A stretch of DNA of 64,000 nt from Escherichia sp. ESNIH1. Lineage in GTDB: Bacteria > Pseudomonadota > Gammaproteobacteria > Enterobacterales > Enterobacteriaceae. The position numbers and the translations under genes are program-made. Below, one piece after another: positions 21,094-33,261 of this stretch; the stretch's first letter is position 1; each line of letters starts with the position of its first letter. The DNA is taken from the NCBI GenBank assembly GCA_002918705.1, contig PQKR01000010.1, forward strand, positions 101,477 through 165,476, written 5' to 3'. The notes beneath the pieces were generated by a model. That model had not been told where the DNA came from. It saw nothing but the letters and a program-made list of their open reading frames with translations, and did no database searches.

Positions 21094-21312
21094 ATGTCTG
21101 ATAAACCATTAACCAAAGTAGATTATTTGATGCGCCTACGGCGCTGTCAGACAATTGACACGCTTGAGAGAGTCATTGAGAAAAATAAATACGAACTGTC
21201 TGACAATGAGCTGACGGTTTTTTATTCCGCTGCCGATCATCGTCTGGCTGAACTGACAATGAATAAACTTTACGACAAAATCCCCTCCTCCGTGTGGAAG
21301 TTTGTTCGCTAG
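21094..21312 (+). CDS. hha: Hemolysin-expression modulator Hha
   Basis: 72 residues, nearly identical to E. coli Hha: [20 protein letters not shown] through [13 protein letters not shown], with the conserved Cys18. Hha binds the H-NS N-terminal domain and strengthens silencing of A/T-rich, horizontally acquired genes. Second gene of the tomB-hha operon. Confidence 0.98.
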   Translation: MSDKPLTKVDYLMRLRRCQTIDTLERVIEKNKYELSDNELTVFYSAADHRLAELTMNKLYDKIPSSVWKFVR

Positions 21313-21400
21313 TCAGCGCACGGTGTCATAACGATTTCTTGCTGCCTTGATCAGATGTGTTTTGGTAGGTTTCAGCGACGGGTTTTTGTCTCAAAACTAA

Positions 21401-21416
21401 TGTGATCTCAATCACA
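21401..21416. promoter_or_regulatory. CRP site upstream of maa
   Basis: TGTGATCTCAATCACA is a perfect match to the CRP core TGTGA-N6-TCACA. It lies 77-92 bp before the maa start codon, a plausible class I activator position. It suggests cAMP-CRP control of the acetyltransferase gene. Confidence 0.75.
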
Positions 21417-21492
21417 TACTTAACTCAACGCGATACTCTTTCAGGCTATCTCCCTCCAGGATGTTCCTGTTACGTTTAACAGCGAGATAGCC

Positions 21493-22059
21493 ATGAGTAC
21501 AGAAAAGCAGAAAATGATTGCCGGGCAACTCTACCGATCTGGCGATGAAACATTACGGGCAGATCGCCTGCGTGCCAGGGAGCTGCTGCATCGGTATAAC
21601 CACTCCGGCCCTGCTGAAAAGAGCGAACGGCGCGGCCTGCTTGCCGAGCTGCTCGGTAACAGCGGCAATGCCTATATCGAGCCGAGCTTCCGCTGCGACT
21701 ATGGCTACAACATTTTCCTCGGCAACGATTTTTACGCCAATTTTGACTGCGTAATGCTGGACGTCTGTCCAATCCATATTGGCGATAACTGCATGTTCGC
21801 CCCGGGTGTGCATATCTATACTGCTACCCATCCGCTTGATGCCACCGAACGCAACAGCGGGTTAGAGTTTGGCGCACCCGTGACCATTGGCAATAACGTC
21901 TGGATCGGTGGCCGAGCCGTGATAAACCCGGGCGTGACCATTGGCAACAACGTCGTTATTGGCTCCGGAAGCGTGGTAATCCGCGATATTCCTGACGACG
22001 TGGTGGTCGCAGGGAATCCCGCGCGGATTATTAAAAAGCTGCCGTCGGCCTCGGCATAA
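21493..22059 (+). CDS. maa: Maltose O-acetyltransferase
   Basis: 188 residues (E. coli 183). Left-handed beta-helix acetyltransferase of the NodL/LacA group that acetylates maltose and other sugars from acetyl-CoA. An N-terminal Mac domain (about 5-60) is followed by hexapeptide repeats such as [20 protein letters not shown]. The catalytic histidine is in YTATHPLD (about residue 115). The stop codon is inside a short intrinsic terminator. A perfect CRP site precedes the gene. Confidence 0.93.
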   Translation: MSTEKQKMIAGQLYRSGDETLRADRLRARELLHRYNHSGPAEKSERRGLLAELLGNSGNAYIEPSFRCDYGYNIFLGNDFYANFDCVMLDVCPIHIGDNCMFAPGVHIYTATHPLDATERNSGLEFGAPVTIGNNVWIGGRAVINPGVTIGNNVVIGSGSVVIRDIPDDVVVAGNPARIIKKLPSASA

Positions 22060-22074
22060 CTGTTATGCTTTTTT
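22054..22074 (+). terminator. Terminator overlapping the maa stop
   Basis: GCATAA-ctg-TTATGC followed by six T (22069-22074). The left arm contains the maa stop codon TAA. The stem is short and A/T-rich, so efficiency may be moderate. Confidence 0.55.
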
Positions 22075-22162
22075 GTCGCCAGGCTGTTACTTTTTTCTTA
22101 TCAGTGCGGATCGTAAAATAGGCTGTTTCACCTGCGTTTTGTCCGATCCCCAAAGGTAAAAA

Positions 22163-22657
22163 ATGACAGAAATAGAGCGACTGCTTACCCAAACTATCAA
22201 TGAGCTAAATATTCGCGAGAAGCGTGACAACCGGCCACGCTTTAGCATTAGCTTTATCCGCAACCATCCCTGGCTGTTTATCGGCATGTACGTTGGCTGG
22301 TTTGCTACCCTGGCGGTGATGCTCCAGTCTGAAACGCTGGCGGGCTCCGTCTGGCTACTGGTGGTGCTGTTTGCCCTGCTGAACGGCTTCTTCTTTTTCG
22401 ATGTCTATCCGCGCTACCGCTATGAGGATATCGACGTGCTCGACTTCCGCGTCTGCTATAACGGCGAGTGGTACAACACGCGCATGGTGCCGCCAGAGCT
22501 GATCGATGCCATCATGCAGTCGCCTCAGGTAGAAGCGGCGCAGAAGAGCCAGCTGCAGCAGATGGTACAGAAAAAAGGCGAGCTTTCGTTCTATGACATC
22601 TACTCCCTGACCAAGCCCAAAACCGGGCCGCACGCCCAGCCGCAGGTTGCTTCCTGA
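22163..22657 (+). CDS. ylaC: Inner-membrane protein YlaC
   Basis: 164 residues (E. coli 156). The N-terminal part is cytoplasmic and charged ([20 protein letters not shown]). Two membrane helices follow, about 38-58 ([17 protein letters not shown]) and 63-82 ([16 protein letters not shown]), then a soluble C-terminal domain with [19 protein letters not shown]. The function is unknown; in Salmonella it is often annotated from context only. It is followed by the gene-free repeat region rather than by pdeB as in E. coli. Confidence 0.9.
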   Translation: MTEIERLLTQTINELNIREKRDNRPRFSISFIRNHPWLFIGMYVGWFATLAVMLQSETLAGSVWLLVVLFALLNGFFFFDVYPRYRYEDIDVLDFRVCYNGEWYNTRMVPPELIDAIMQSPQVEAAQKSQLQQMVQKKGELSFYDIYSLTKPKTGPHAQPQVAS

Positions 22658-22662
22658 GTCAG

Positions 22663-22690
22663 TTGACAAGGCCAAAAAAAGTATTAGATT
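22663..22690 (+). promoter_or_regulatory. Candidate sigma70 promoter after ylaC
   Basis: TTGACA (22663-22668), a perfect -35, is followed after 16 nt by TAGATT (22685-22690). It begins 5 bp after the ylaC stop and points into the 440-bp gene-free repeat stretch that ends in a strong terminator. Confidence 0.6.
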
Positions 22691-22696
22691 TAAGGT

Positions 22697-23139
22697 AACA
22701 GCGTTGCTTAGTGAGAATGCTGTTAGGCAGTAAGATGTACTTAATGAATGCGATAAAGGCCACGAAGTATTGTTGTATGGGAGAGTCGGCGTAGCGTAAA
22801 TCAGTTGCAAGCCTACCCGATGACGCTTTAAGGCCACGTAGTCAGTATCTACAATCGCAGGGTGTGAACGAAATCGCGATGATGTAAGGCTCTGTTTTAA
22901 TGTTGTATGGGTTGTGAGTTAAAACGTCACGTTTTAAATCGCAATGGCAGTAAGGCCACGCATCAAAGAGTTGATATCGCGAAGGGTGTGTACTTGAGTA
23001 CCGAGGTGAAAAACCTTAAACGTGTACATTTAAAGCAGTATCATAAGTAGTATCATGTAGTTAAGTTCCTTAATGTTAAACGCAATATCAGTAGTACCCT
23101 AAGAGCCCTGGCTTCTCAAGTCAGGGCTCTTATCATTTT
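22697..23139 (+). ncRNA. Candidate structured RNA built of repeated motifs
   Basis: A 440-nt stretch with no credible ORF, a consensus-like promoter in front and a very strong intrinsic terminator at the end. Inside, short motifs recur in order: AAGGCCACG at 22756, 22830 and 22952; TGTTGTATGGG at 22771 and 22901; GGGTGTG at 22860 and 22984; ATCGC at 22854, 22873, 22938 and 22976. This gives an imperfect A-B-A-B pattern of about 125-nt period. Local hairpins include TTAAAAC-gtcac-GTTTTAA (22919-22937) and GTAC-ttga-GTAC. The size and repeats recall the E. coli RyfA/PAIR type of repeated intergenic RNA, but I cannot confirm kinship. Transcription is inferred. Confidence 0.55.
23101..23139 (+). 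terminator. Very strong hairpin ending the repeat locus
   Basis: AAGAGCCCTGGCTT-ctc-AAGTCAGGGCTCTT: a 14-bp stem with one G-U pair and a 3-nt loop, followed by ATCATTTT. It stands 443 bp past the nearest upstream coding end (ylaC), implying that a separate transcript ends here. Confidence 0.85.
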
Positions 23140-23293
23140 GGTCCGCCGCACGTCCGCCTCCCCACCTCATCTGCCTTATGCTTTTTTCGCAAAAGCACGT
23201 GATCCAGCCCGGTCATAAATTAGAAAAGAAGGTTATTGGTTGAATATATGGCTTTAAGGCACTCTGCCAGAAAGCCACTATGAGGAGCCAGCC

Positions 23294-24322
23294 ATGACCG
23301 CTACCCGCCTGCCCATTCTTGACCTGTCGCACTTTTCCGACCCTGTCCATCGTCCCGCCTTTCTGGAGCAGCTGCGCCATGCCGCGCGGGATATCGGCTT
23401 CTTCTATCTGGTGAATCACGGCGTAGACGATGAGCTGCAGCGCGCCGTCCAGCAGGAGGCTCGCCGCTTCTTTGCGCTCTCCGACACTGAGAAGCAGCAG
23501 GTGGCGATGATCCACTCCCCCCATTTTCGCGGCTATAACCGGGCGGCCTCTGAGCTGACGCGCGGCCAGCCGGACTGGCGAGAGCAGTTTGATATTGGCG
23601 CTGAGCGTCCGGCCCTGAACGTGGCCGGGGACGATCCGCGCTGGCGGCGTTTACAGGGACCAAACCTGTGGCCTGAGGCGCAGCCGACGCTGAAGCCTGC
23701 CCTCCTCGCCTGGCAGAGAGCGATGACCAGCATGGCCCTCAACCTGCTGCGCGCGTTCGCCCAGGCGCTGGATCTGCCTGCAGACGCCTTTGATGGACTG
23801 TATGGCGATAAGCCAAACGAGCATATCAAGCTGATCCGCTATCCCGGCCAGCCGGCAACGGAGAGTCAGCAGGGCGTCGGGGCGCACAAGGATTCGGGTT
23901 TCCTCAGCTTCCTGCTGCAGGATGAGCAGAGAGGTTTACAGGTAGAGGTTGCACCGGGCCGCTGGCTGGATGCCGCCCCGCTGGCCGGGAGCTTCGTGGT
24001 AAATATCGGTGAGCTGCTGGAGCTGGCCACCAATGGCTATCTGCGTGCCACGGTTCACCGCGTCGTCTCCCCCCCAGCCGGTCAGGAGCGGCTGTCGATC
24101 GCCTTCTTCCTCGGCGCGCAGCTGGACGCGGTGGTGCCGGTCTATGCCCTGCCCGCGCAGCTGGCGCAGGAGGCACAGGGACCCGAGAGCGATCCGCAAA
24201 ATCCGCTGCTGCGTGACGTGGGCTGGAACTACCTGAAAGGACGGTTGCGCTCCCATCCGGACGTGGCCGAGCGTTACTACCGCGATGTACTGCGCGAGCG
24301 CAGTGAACAGCTGATTGCCTGA
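23294..24322 (+). CDS. 2-oxoglutarate/Fe(II) dioxygenase, IPNS family
   Basis: 342 residues. The N-terminal DIOX_N domain (LPILDLSHF, then IGFFYLVNHGVDDELQ, residues 7-50) and the C-terminal jelly-roll match isopenicillin-N-synthase-family oxygenases. The iron ligands are visible: His198 and Asp200 in GAHKDSGFLSFLLQD, and His255 in RATVHRVVSP. The 2-oxoglutarate anchor is Arg266-x-Ser268 in ERLSIAFF. Its ribosome site GAGGAG is close to the ATG. Only 36 bp separate it from a MetQ-like binding protein gene, with metN- and metI-like genes after that, so the four look like one operon. Inference: it oxidises the compound brought in by the transporter, probably an organosulfur or amino-acid derivative. 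The substrate is not known. Confidence 0.85.
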   Translation: MTATRLPILDLSHFSDPVHRPAFLEQLRHAARDIGFFYLVNHGVDDELQRAVQQEARRFFALSDTEKQQVAMIHSPHFRGYNRAASELTRGQPDWREQFDIGAERPALNVAGDDPRWRRLQGPNLWPEAQPTLKPALLAWQRAMTSMALNLLRAFAQALDLPADAFDGLYGDKPNEHIKLIRYPGQPATESQQGVGAHKDSGFLSFLLQDEQRGLQVEVAPGRWLDAAPLAGSFVVNIGELLELATNGYLRATVHRVVSPPAGQERLSIAFFLGAQLDAVVPVYALPAQLAQEAQGPESDPQNPLLRDVGWNYLKGRLRSHPDVAERYYRDVLRERSEQLIA

Positions 24323-24358
24323 TTAAACCCACTGACATAACGATAAAGGATAAAAATC

Positions 24359-25165
24359 ATGAAACCTGCAGCAATTAAACTGGCCGGTCTGGCACTCTCT
24401 CTCTCTCTGGCCTGGGGCTCCGCCCACGCACAAGCATTGCGCATCGCGGCCGACGCCGTGCCGCACGCGGAAATCCTTAACTACATCAAAACGTTTGATC
24501 CAAAGCTGGATATTAAGGTGGTAGAGCTGACCAGCGGCGTCAACGCCAACGAGCTGCTGGCTAACGGCGACGTCGATGCCAACTATTTTCAGCACGTTCC
24601 GTATCTAAAAGATCAGGAGAAGGCGCTGGGCAAAACCTTTGCCGTGGCGGCAACGGTGCATATTGAGCCGTTGGGTATCTACTCCCGCAAGTATAAAGAT
24701 CTCAAATCGATCCCTGACAACGCCACGGTGGCGGTTCCGAACAATACCACCAACCTGAGCCGCTCGCTCTTCCTGCTGCAAAGCCAGGGGCTGATTAAGC
24801 TCAACGCGAAGTTTACCGATCCGGCTACCACCCTCGCCACGCCGAAGGACATCGCTGAGAATCCGAAGCACATTAAAATTCTCGAGATCGAGTCCCCACA
24901 GATCCCACGCTCGCTGGACGACGTCGATCTGGCGGTGATCAACGGCAACTACGCGCTGGAGGCTGGCCTGACACCGGCTAAGGATGCGCTGGGGCTGGAG
25001 AGCGCCGAGCACAATCCCTACGCCAATATTCTGGTAACCAACCCGGCGCTGGCCAACGATCCGCGCATCAAGGAGCTGGCGAAGGATCTGACCTCGCCGC
25101 AGGTGGCCGAGTTTATCCGTAAAAACTACAACGGCTCGGTTATTCCGGTCGCGCCACAGTCATGA
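24359..25165 (+). CDS. MetQ/NlpA-family substrate-binding protein
   Basis: 268 residues. Family features: [48 protein letters not shown], and the ligand-pocket segment [18 protein letters not shown]. Unlike E. coli MetQ, the signal peptide ([16 protein letters not shown]) ends in a type I site after AHA with no lipobox cysteine, so the mature protein should be soluble in the periplasm. The stop overlaps the start of the ATPase gene by 4 bp (ATGA). It probably binds methionine or a related sulfur compound; its pairing with an oxygenase argues for something other than plain methionine. Confidence 0.85.
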   Translation: MKPAAIKLAGLALSLSLAWGSAHAQALRIAADAVPHAEILNYIKTFDPKLDIKVVELTSGVNANELLANGDVDANYFQHVPYLKDQEKALGKTFAVAATVHIEPLGIYSRKYKDLKSIPDNATVAVPNNTTNLSRSLFLLQSQGLIKLNAKFTDPATTLATPKDIAENPKHIKILEIESPQIPRSLDDVDLAVINGNYALEAGLTPAKDALGLESAEHNPYANILVTNPALANDPRIKELAKDLTSPQVAEFIRKNYNGSVIPVAPQS

Positions 25166-25950
25166 TTACGATTGAAGGGCTGAGTAAAACCTATGCCGGA
25201 GCAGGCCGACCGGCGCTGAACGACATCTCGTTAACCGTTCCCGAAGGTGCCATCTACGGCATTCTCGGGCGCAGCGGCGCAGGTAAAAGCACGCTGATCC
25301 GCTGCCTGAACCTGCTGGAGCGGCCTACACGGGGCCGCATCCTGGTCAACGGGCGCGATATTACCGGTTTCGACAAAGCCGCGCTGCGGGCGCACCGTCT
25401 GCAAACCGGCATGATTTTTCAGCACTTCAATCTGCTGCATGCCCGCAGCGTAGCGGACAACGTAGCCGTACCGCTGGAGATCGCTGGCGTGGCCAAAGCG
25501 CAGCGCCGAACGCGGGTCGAGGAGCTATTGCACCTGGTGGGGCTGAGCGACAAGGCGCAGGCCTTCCCCTCTCAGCTCTCCGGCGGGCAGAAGCAGCGCG
25601 TCGGTATCGCCCGGGCGCTGGCGGCGCGCCCGCAGGTGCTGCTCTGCGATGAAGCCACCAGCGCGCTGGATCCCGAGACGACGCAGTCGGTGCTCAGCCT
25701 GCTGGCAGACATTAATCGTCAGCTGGGTCTGACAATTGTGCTGATCACTCACCAGCTGGAGGTGGTGAAAAGCCTCTGCGATCATGCGGCGCTGCTGGAA
25801 AACGGGGAGCTGATAGAGAGCGGAAAGATTGCCGATCTGCTGGCCACGCCGTGGTCGCGCCTGCGCCAGGCGCTGCTGCCCGATCCCCAGGCGGAGCGCC
25901 TCTTCCTGGAACGACATGGCTTTAACGGGAGGCCGCTATGCGTAGCATGA
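25162..25950 (+). CDS. MetN-like ABC ATPase without NIL domain
   Basis: 262 residues. Complete nucleotide-binding domain: Walker [10 protein letters not shown] (about 35-43), the Q-loop in [20 protein letters not shown], signature [16 protein letters not shown], Walker [16 protein letters not shown], and the H-loop in [10 protein letters not shown]. coli MetN is about 343 residues, with a C-terminal NIL domain that binds methionine and shuts transport down. Here the protein stops about 80 residues earlier, so that feedback domain is missing. It overlaps both neighbours (4 bp and 13 bp), showing tight coupling. Confidence 0.88.
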   Translation: MITIEGLSKTYAGAGRPALNDISLTVPEGAIYGILGRSGAGKSTLIRCLNLLERPTRGRILVNGRDITGFDKAALRAHRLQTGMIFQHFNLLHARSVADNVAVPLEIAGVAKAQRRTRVEELLHLVGLSDKAQAFPSQLSGGQKQRVGIARALAARPQVLLCDEATSALDPETTQSVLSLLADINRQLGLTIVLITHQLEVVKSLCDHAALLENGELIESGKIADLLATPWSRLRQALLPDPQAERLFLERHGFNGRPLCVA

Positions 25951-26606
25951 ACTGGGACGAACTGTGGCCGATGCTGCTAAACGGTACGCTGGAGACCGTC
26001 TACATGGTGGCGCTGGCCGCCTTTTTCACCGTGCTGATTGGCCTGCCTATCGGCGTTTTACTCTATATCTCGCGGGCAAACGGCCTGCTGCCGATGCCTA
26101 AAACCAACGCCGTGCTGGGGGCCATTATCAACCTTGGCCGCTCGCTGCCGTTTATCGTACTGCTGATAGCGTTGATCCCCTTTACCCGACTGCTGATCGG
26201 CACCACGCTGGGCAGCACCGCCGCAGTGGTGCCCATTACCATCGGCGCGTTCCCCTTCTTCGCCCGACTGACGGAGAACGCGCTGGATGAAGTCGACTCT
26301 GGCCGCATCGAAGCCATTCTGTCGATGGGGGGCAGCGTCTGGCACGTTATCGCTAAAGCGCTGCTGCCGGAGGCGCTACCGACCCTGCTGGCGGGGATCA
26401 CCCTCACCGTAGTGATGCTGATTGGCTTTTCGTCAATGGCTGGCGTCATAGGCGGCGGCGGGCTGGGGGATCTCGCTATTCGCTACGGCTACCAGCGCTT
26501 TAATGATCAGGTGATGGTGGGCACGGTAGTCATTTTAGTGGCGCTGGTTCAGGGGGTGCAGATGACCGGCGATCGGCTGGTTCGCCGCCTGGCCCACCGC
26601 CGCTAG
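25938..26606 (+). CDS. MetI-like ABC permease
   Basis: 222 residues, MetI family. Five or so membrane helices: [59 protein letters not shown], and a final [13 protein letters not shown]. The cytoplasmic EAA-type coupling loop is [22 protein letters not shown] (split here as EAILSMGG and KALLPEALP). The [20 protein letters not shown] block is typical of methionine-type permeases. Last gene of the oxygenase-importer operon; pdeB follows after 145 bp. Confidence 0.88.
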   Translation: MRSMNWDELWPMLLNGTLETVYMVALAAFFTVLIGLPIGVLLYISRANGLLPMPKTNAVLGAIINLGRSLPFIVLLIALIPFTRLLIGTTLGSTAAVVPITIGAFPFFARLTENALDEVDSGRIEAILSMGGSVWHVIAKALLPEALPTLLAGITLTVVMLIGFSSMAGVIGGGGLGDLAIRYGYQRFNDQVMVGTVVILVALVQGVQMTGDRLVRRLAHRR

Positions 26607-26751
26607 TCCAGTATCGATTTTTTGGGTGAAACGTTCTTTAAATCAAAGTATTTTGGTGTGAAAAAGCTGAAAATTGCAGCACACGGTAGCCTCTCCACTC
26701 CTGATACCTGCTTACAGTTTTCATTGCTCTCAACCAAAAAAGGAACGTTTC

Positions 26752-31415
<4,664 letters not shown>

Positions 31416-31498
31416 TTCTGTACGATGCCCGTGCGAGGGAAAAAGGTAAAGGATCGCCATCGCCAGAAGCGGGGTCGATCACAAAAGCGAAGGGGTTT

Positions 31499-32485
31499 TC
31501 AGGCCGAGCTGCGAATAACCAGCGTCACCGGCAGCAGCGTCTGGCTTAGCGCATCGTCAGCGGGAGGCTGAAGCAGCCAGTCCACGCTGCGCTGCCCCGC
31601 CTCCTTAAAGGCCTGACGTATCGTCGTCAGCGGCGGCGTATACCACGCGCTGTCGGCGGTATCGTCATAGCCCACAACCGAGATCTGTCCGGGTACGGCG
31701 AGGCCCCTTTCCGCACAGGCGCGCAGCACGCCGAGCGCCATCTGATCGTTCGCCACCAGAATGGCCTCGGGCAGCGGCGGTGAGTCCAGCAGCCGCTGCG
31801 CTTGTTCGTAGCCCGAGGCCGCGCTCCAGTCGCCGTGTACGCTGGCCGCCGGAGTGACGTTGGCGTGTGTCAGCGTCGCCAGCCAGCCTGCAAGACGCGC
31901 CCTCGCCGACACCGAGCTCGGTGGTCCGCCGAGCAGGGCAATGCGGCGATGGCCAAGCGTCAACAGGTGCTCCGCCCCCAGCCTTGCCCCTTCTGCGGCA
32001 TCAAAGACCAGGCTATTGACCTTCGCCGTCGGGCTGACGTCGAGAAACAGCGTTGGCGTCGGGTGCGCCAGCGCCGCCAGCTCTTCGGCCTGGTCATCCT
32101 CCAGCGGCAGGTTGATCAGCAGCCCGGTGACCCGCTGAGCCAGCAGCTCCTGTAACGCCAGCAGGCAGGCCGCCTGGGTCGCCTGCTCGGGCATGGCGAT
32201 GATTGTTCCCGCCCCGGCCTGCGCGGCGCGGTTTTTCACCGCCGAGGCGATCTGGGACGGTGCATGGAGAGCCAGATCGCTGGTGAGTAGCCCAAGAGTA
32301 CGGCTACGCTTGCCCGCCAGCTGCTGCGCCCCCCGGTTGGGAACGTAGTTCAGCTCGCGCATGGCAAAGAGCACTTTCTCGCGGGTACGCGCTGAGACAT
32401 GCTCCGCCTGATTAATGACGCGGGAGACGGTTTGGTAGGAGACGCCCGCGTAACGGGCGACATCATAAAGCGTAATGGATTTCAT
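31499..32485 (-). CDS. lacI: Lac repressor LacI
   Basis: 328 residues from MKSITLYDVARYAGVSYQTV, chosen by alignment with E. coli LacI; the open frame extends further upstream without homology. The DNA-recognition residues Tyr17, Gln18 and Arg22 (YQTVSR) are the same as in E. coli, and the hinge helix (PNRGAQQLAGKRS) is conserved. The core ends at LLPVTLVIRSSA, so the E. coli C-terminal tetramerisation helix (about 30 residues) is absent and a dimer is expected. It lies 118 bp upstream of lacZ in the same direction. Confidence 0.92.
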   Translation of the reverse strand: MKSITLYDVARYAGVSYQTVSRVINQAEHVSARTREKVLFAMRELNYVPNRGAQQLAGKRSRTLGLLTSDLALHAPSQIASAVKNRAAQAGAGTIIAMPEQATQAACLLALQELLAQRVTGLLINLPLEDDQAEELAALAHPTPTLFLDVSPTAKVNSLVFDAAEGARLGAEHLLTLGHRRIALLGGPPSSVSARARLAGWLATLTHANVTPAASVHGDWSAASGYEQAQRLLDSPPLPEAILVANDQMALGVLRACAERGLAVPGQISVVGYDDTADSAWYTPPLTTIRQAFKEAGQRSVDWLLQPPADDALSQTLLPVTLVIRSSA

Positions 32486-32538
32486 GGTGTTACCCTGGCA
32501 GCTGGCGTGCCGCCAGTGTAACCCAAACCGCTTACCGT

Positions 32539-32559
32539 TGCTGTGAGCGCTTCGCGGAT
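32539..32559 (+). promoter_or_regulatory. Second lac-type operator, upstream of lacI
   Basis: TGCTGTGAGCGCTTCGCGGA (plus one T) shares the 14-bp core TGTGAGCGCTTCGC exactly with the operator before lacZ, in opposite orientation and about 1.14 kb away. It lies between the yczE-like stop and the lacI start, so it most likely mediates LacI autoregulation. Confidence 0.7.
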
Positions 32560-33174
32560 TTACAGCGTGCTCTCCTGCGGCTGAGTGACCGGCGCAATAC
32601 GGGACGGCTGGCGAAACCACGGCAGACAGAGCTGGATCAGCGGGCCAATCGCCAGCGCGTAAAGTACGGTCCCTACGCCAAAGGTGCCGCCCATCGCGCA
32701 GCCCAGCAGCAGGACGCTCACCTCAATGGCGGTACGCACGCCGCGCACCGACCAGCCTGTGCGGGCGTTGATGCCGGTCATCAGGCCATCGCGTGGACCC
32801 GCGCCAAACCCGGCGCCGATATACATCCCGGTTGCCAGCGCGTTGACTACCACGGCAGCAGCCAGCAGCAGGCTCCGAGCAAGCAGCGACGTTAGGGGGG
32901 GCATCAGCGCCAGCGCAGCGTCCGCCGCCAGCCCAATCACCACAACGTTACTGATGGTGCCCAGTCCCGGACGCTGGCGCAGAGGGATCCACAGCAGCAG
33001 CACCAGTGCGCCCACGGCGATCATCACGAGGCCAATATTGAGCGAAAGGAGCTGTGCCACGCCGAGATGAAACACGTTCCACGGATCGGCTCCCAGATCC
33101 GCCCGAACAAACATGGCGGTAGAGACGCCGTAGAACGTCAGGCCGATATAGAGTTGCAGAAGTCGCCGCAGCAT
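32560..33174 (-). CDS. YczE/YyaS/YitT-family membrane protein
   Basis: 204 residues with five predicted membrane helices. Family marks: the N-terminal LYIGLTFYGVSTAMFVRADL, LGADPWNVFHLGVA and GAGFGAGPRDGLMTGI. The function of YczE-type proteins is not established. It is divergent from a MocR-type regulator across 87 bp, an arrangement known from the YczR-YczE pairs of many bacteria. Downstream in the same direction lies lacI after 74 bp, so readthrough into lacI is possible. Confidence 0.82.
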   Translation of the reverse strand: MLRRLLQLYIGLTFYGVSTAMFVRADLGADPWNVFHLGVAQLLSLNIGLVMIAVGALVLLLWIPLRQRPGLGTISNVVVIGLAADAALALMPPLTSLLARSLLLAAAVVVNALATGMYIGAGFGAGPRDGLMTGINARTGWSVRGVRTAIEVSVLLLGCAMGGTFGVGTVLYALAIGPLIQLCLPWFRQPSRIAPVTQPQESTL

Positions 33175-33193
33175 AGTTCACCTCATTCAATCA

Positions 33194-33241
33194 AAGAGAG
33201 TGACATCTTCTCTCTTACTGGCATTATCATTAATGACCAGT
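33194..33241. promoter_or_regulatory. Two palindromes in the yczE-MocR divergent promoter
   Basis: AAGAGAG (33194-33200) and CTCTCTT (33210-33216) form one inverted repeat. Immediately next to it is a second: ACTGGCATTA (33217-33226) against TAATGACCAGT (33231-33241), matching except for one extra base. Both lie between the divergent starts, and the second is the better candidate for the MocR operator. Confidence 0.55.
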
Positions 33242-33261
33242 TTTGAAAAAGTGGACTGCCT

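Noticed and set aside
22658..23293. Insertion sequence or CRISPR in the repeat region
   Set aside because: There is no transposase, no terminal inverted repeats, and the repeats are neither identical nor evenly spaced.
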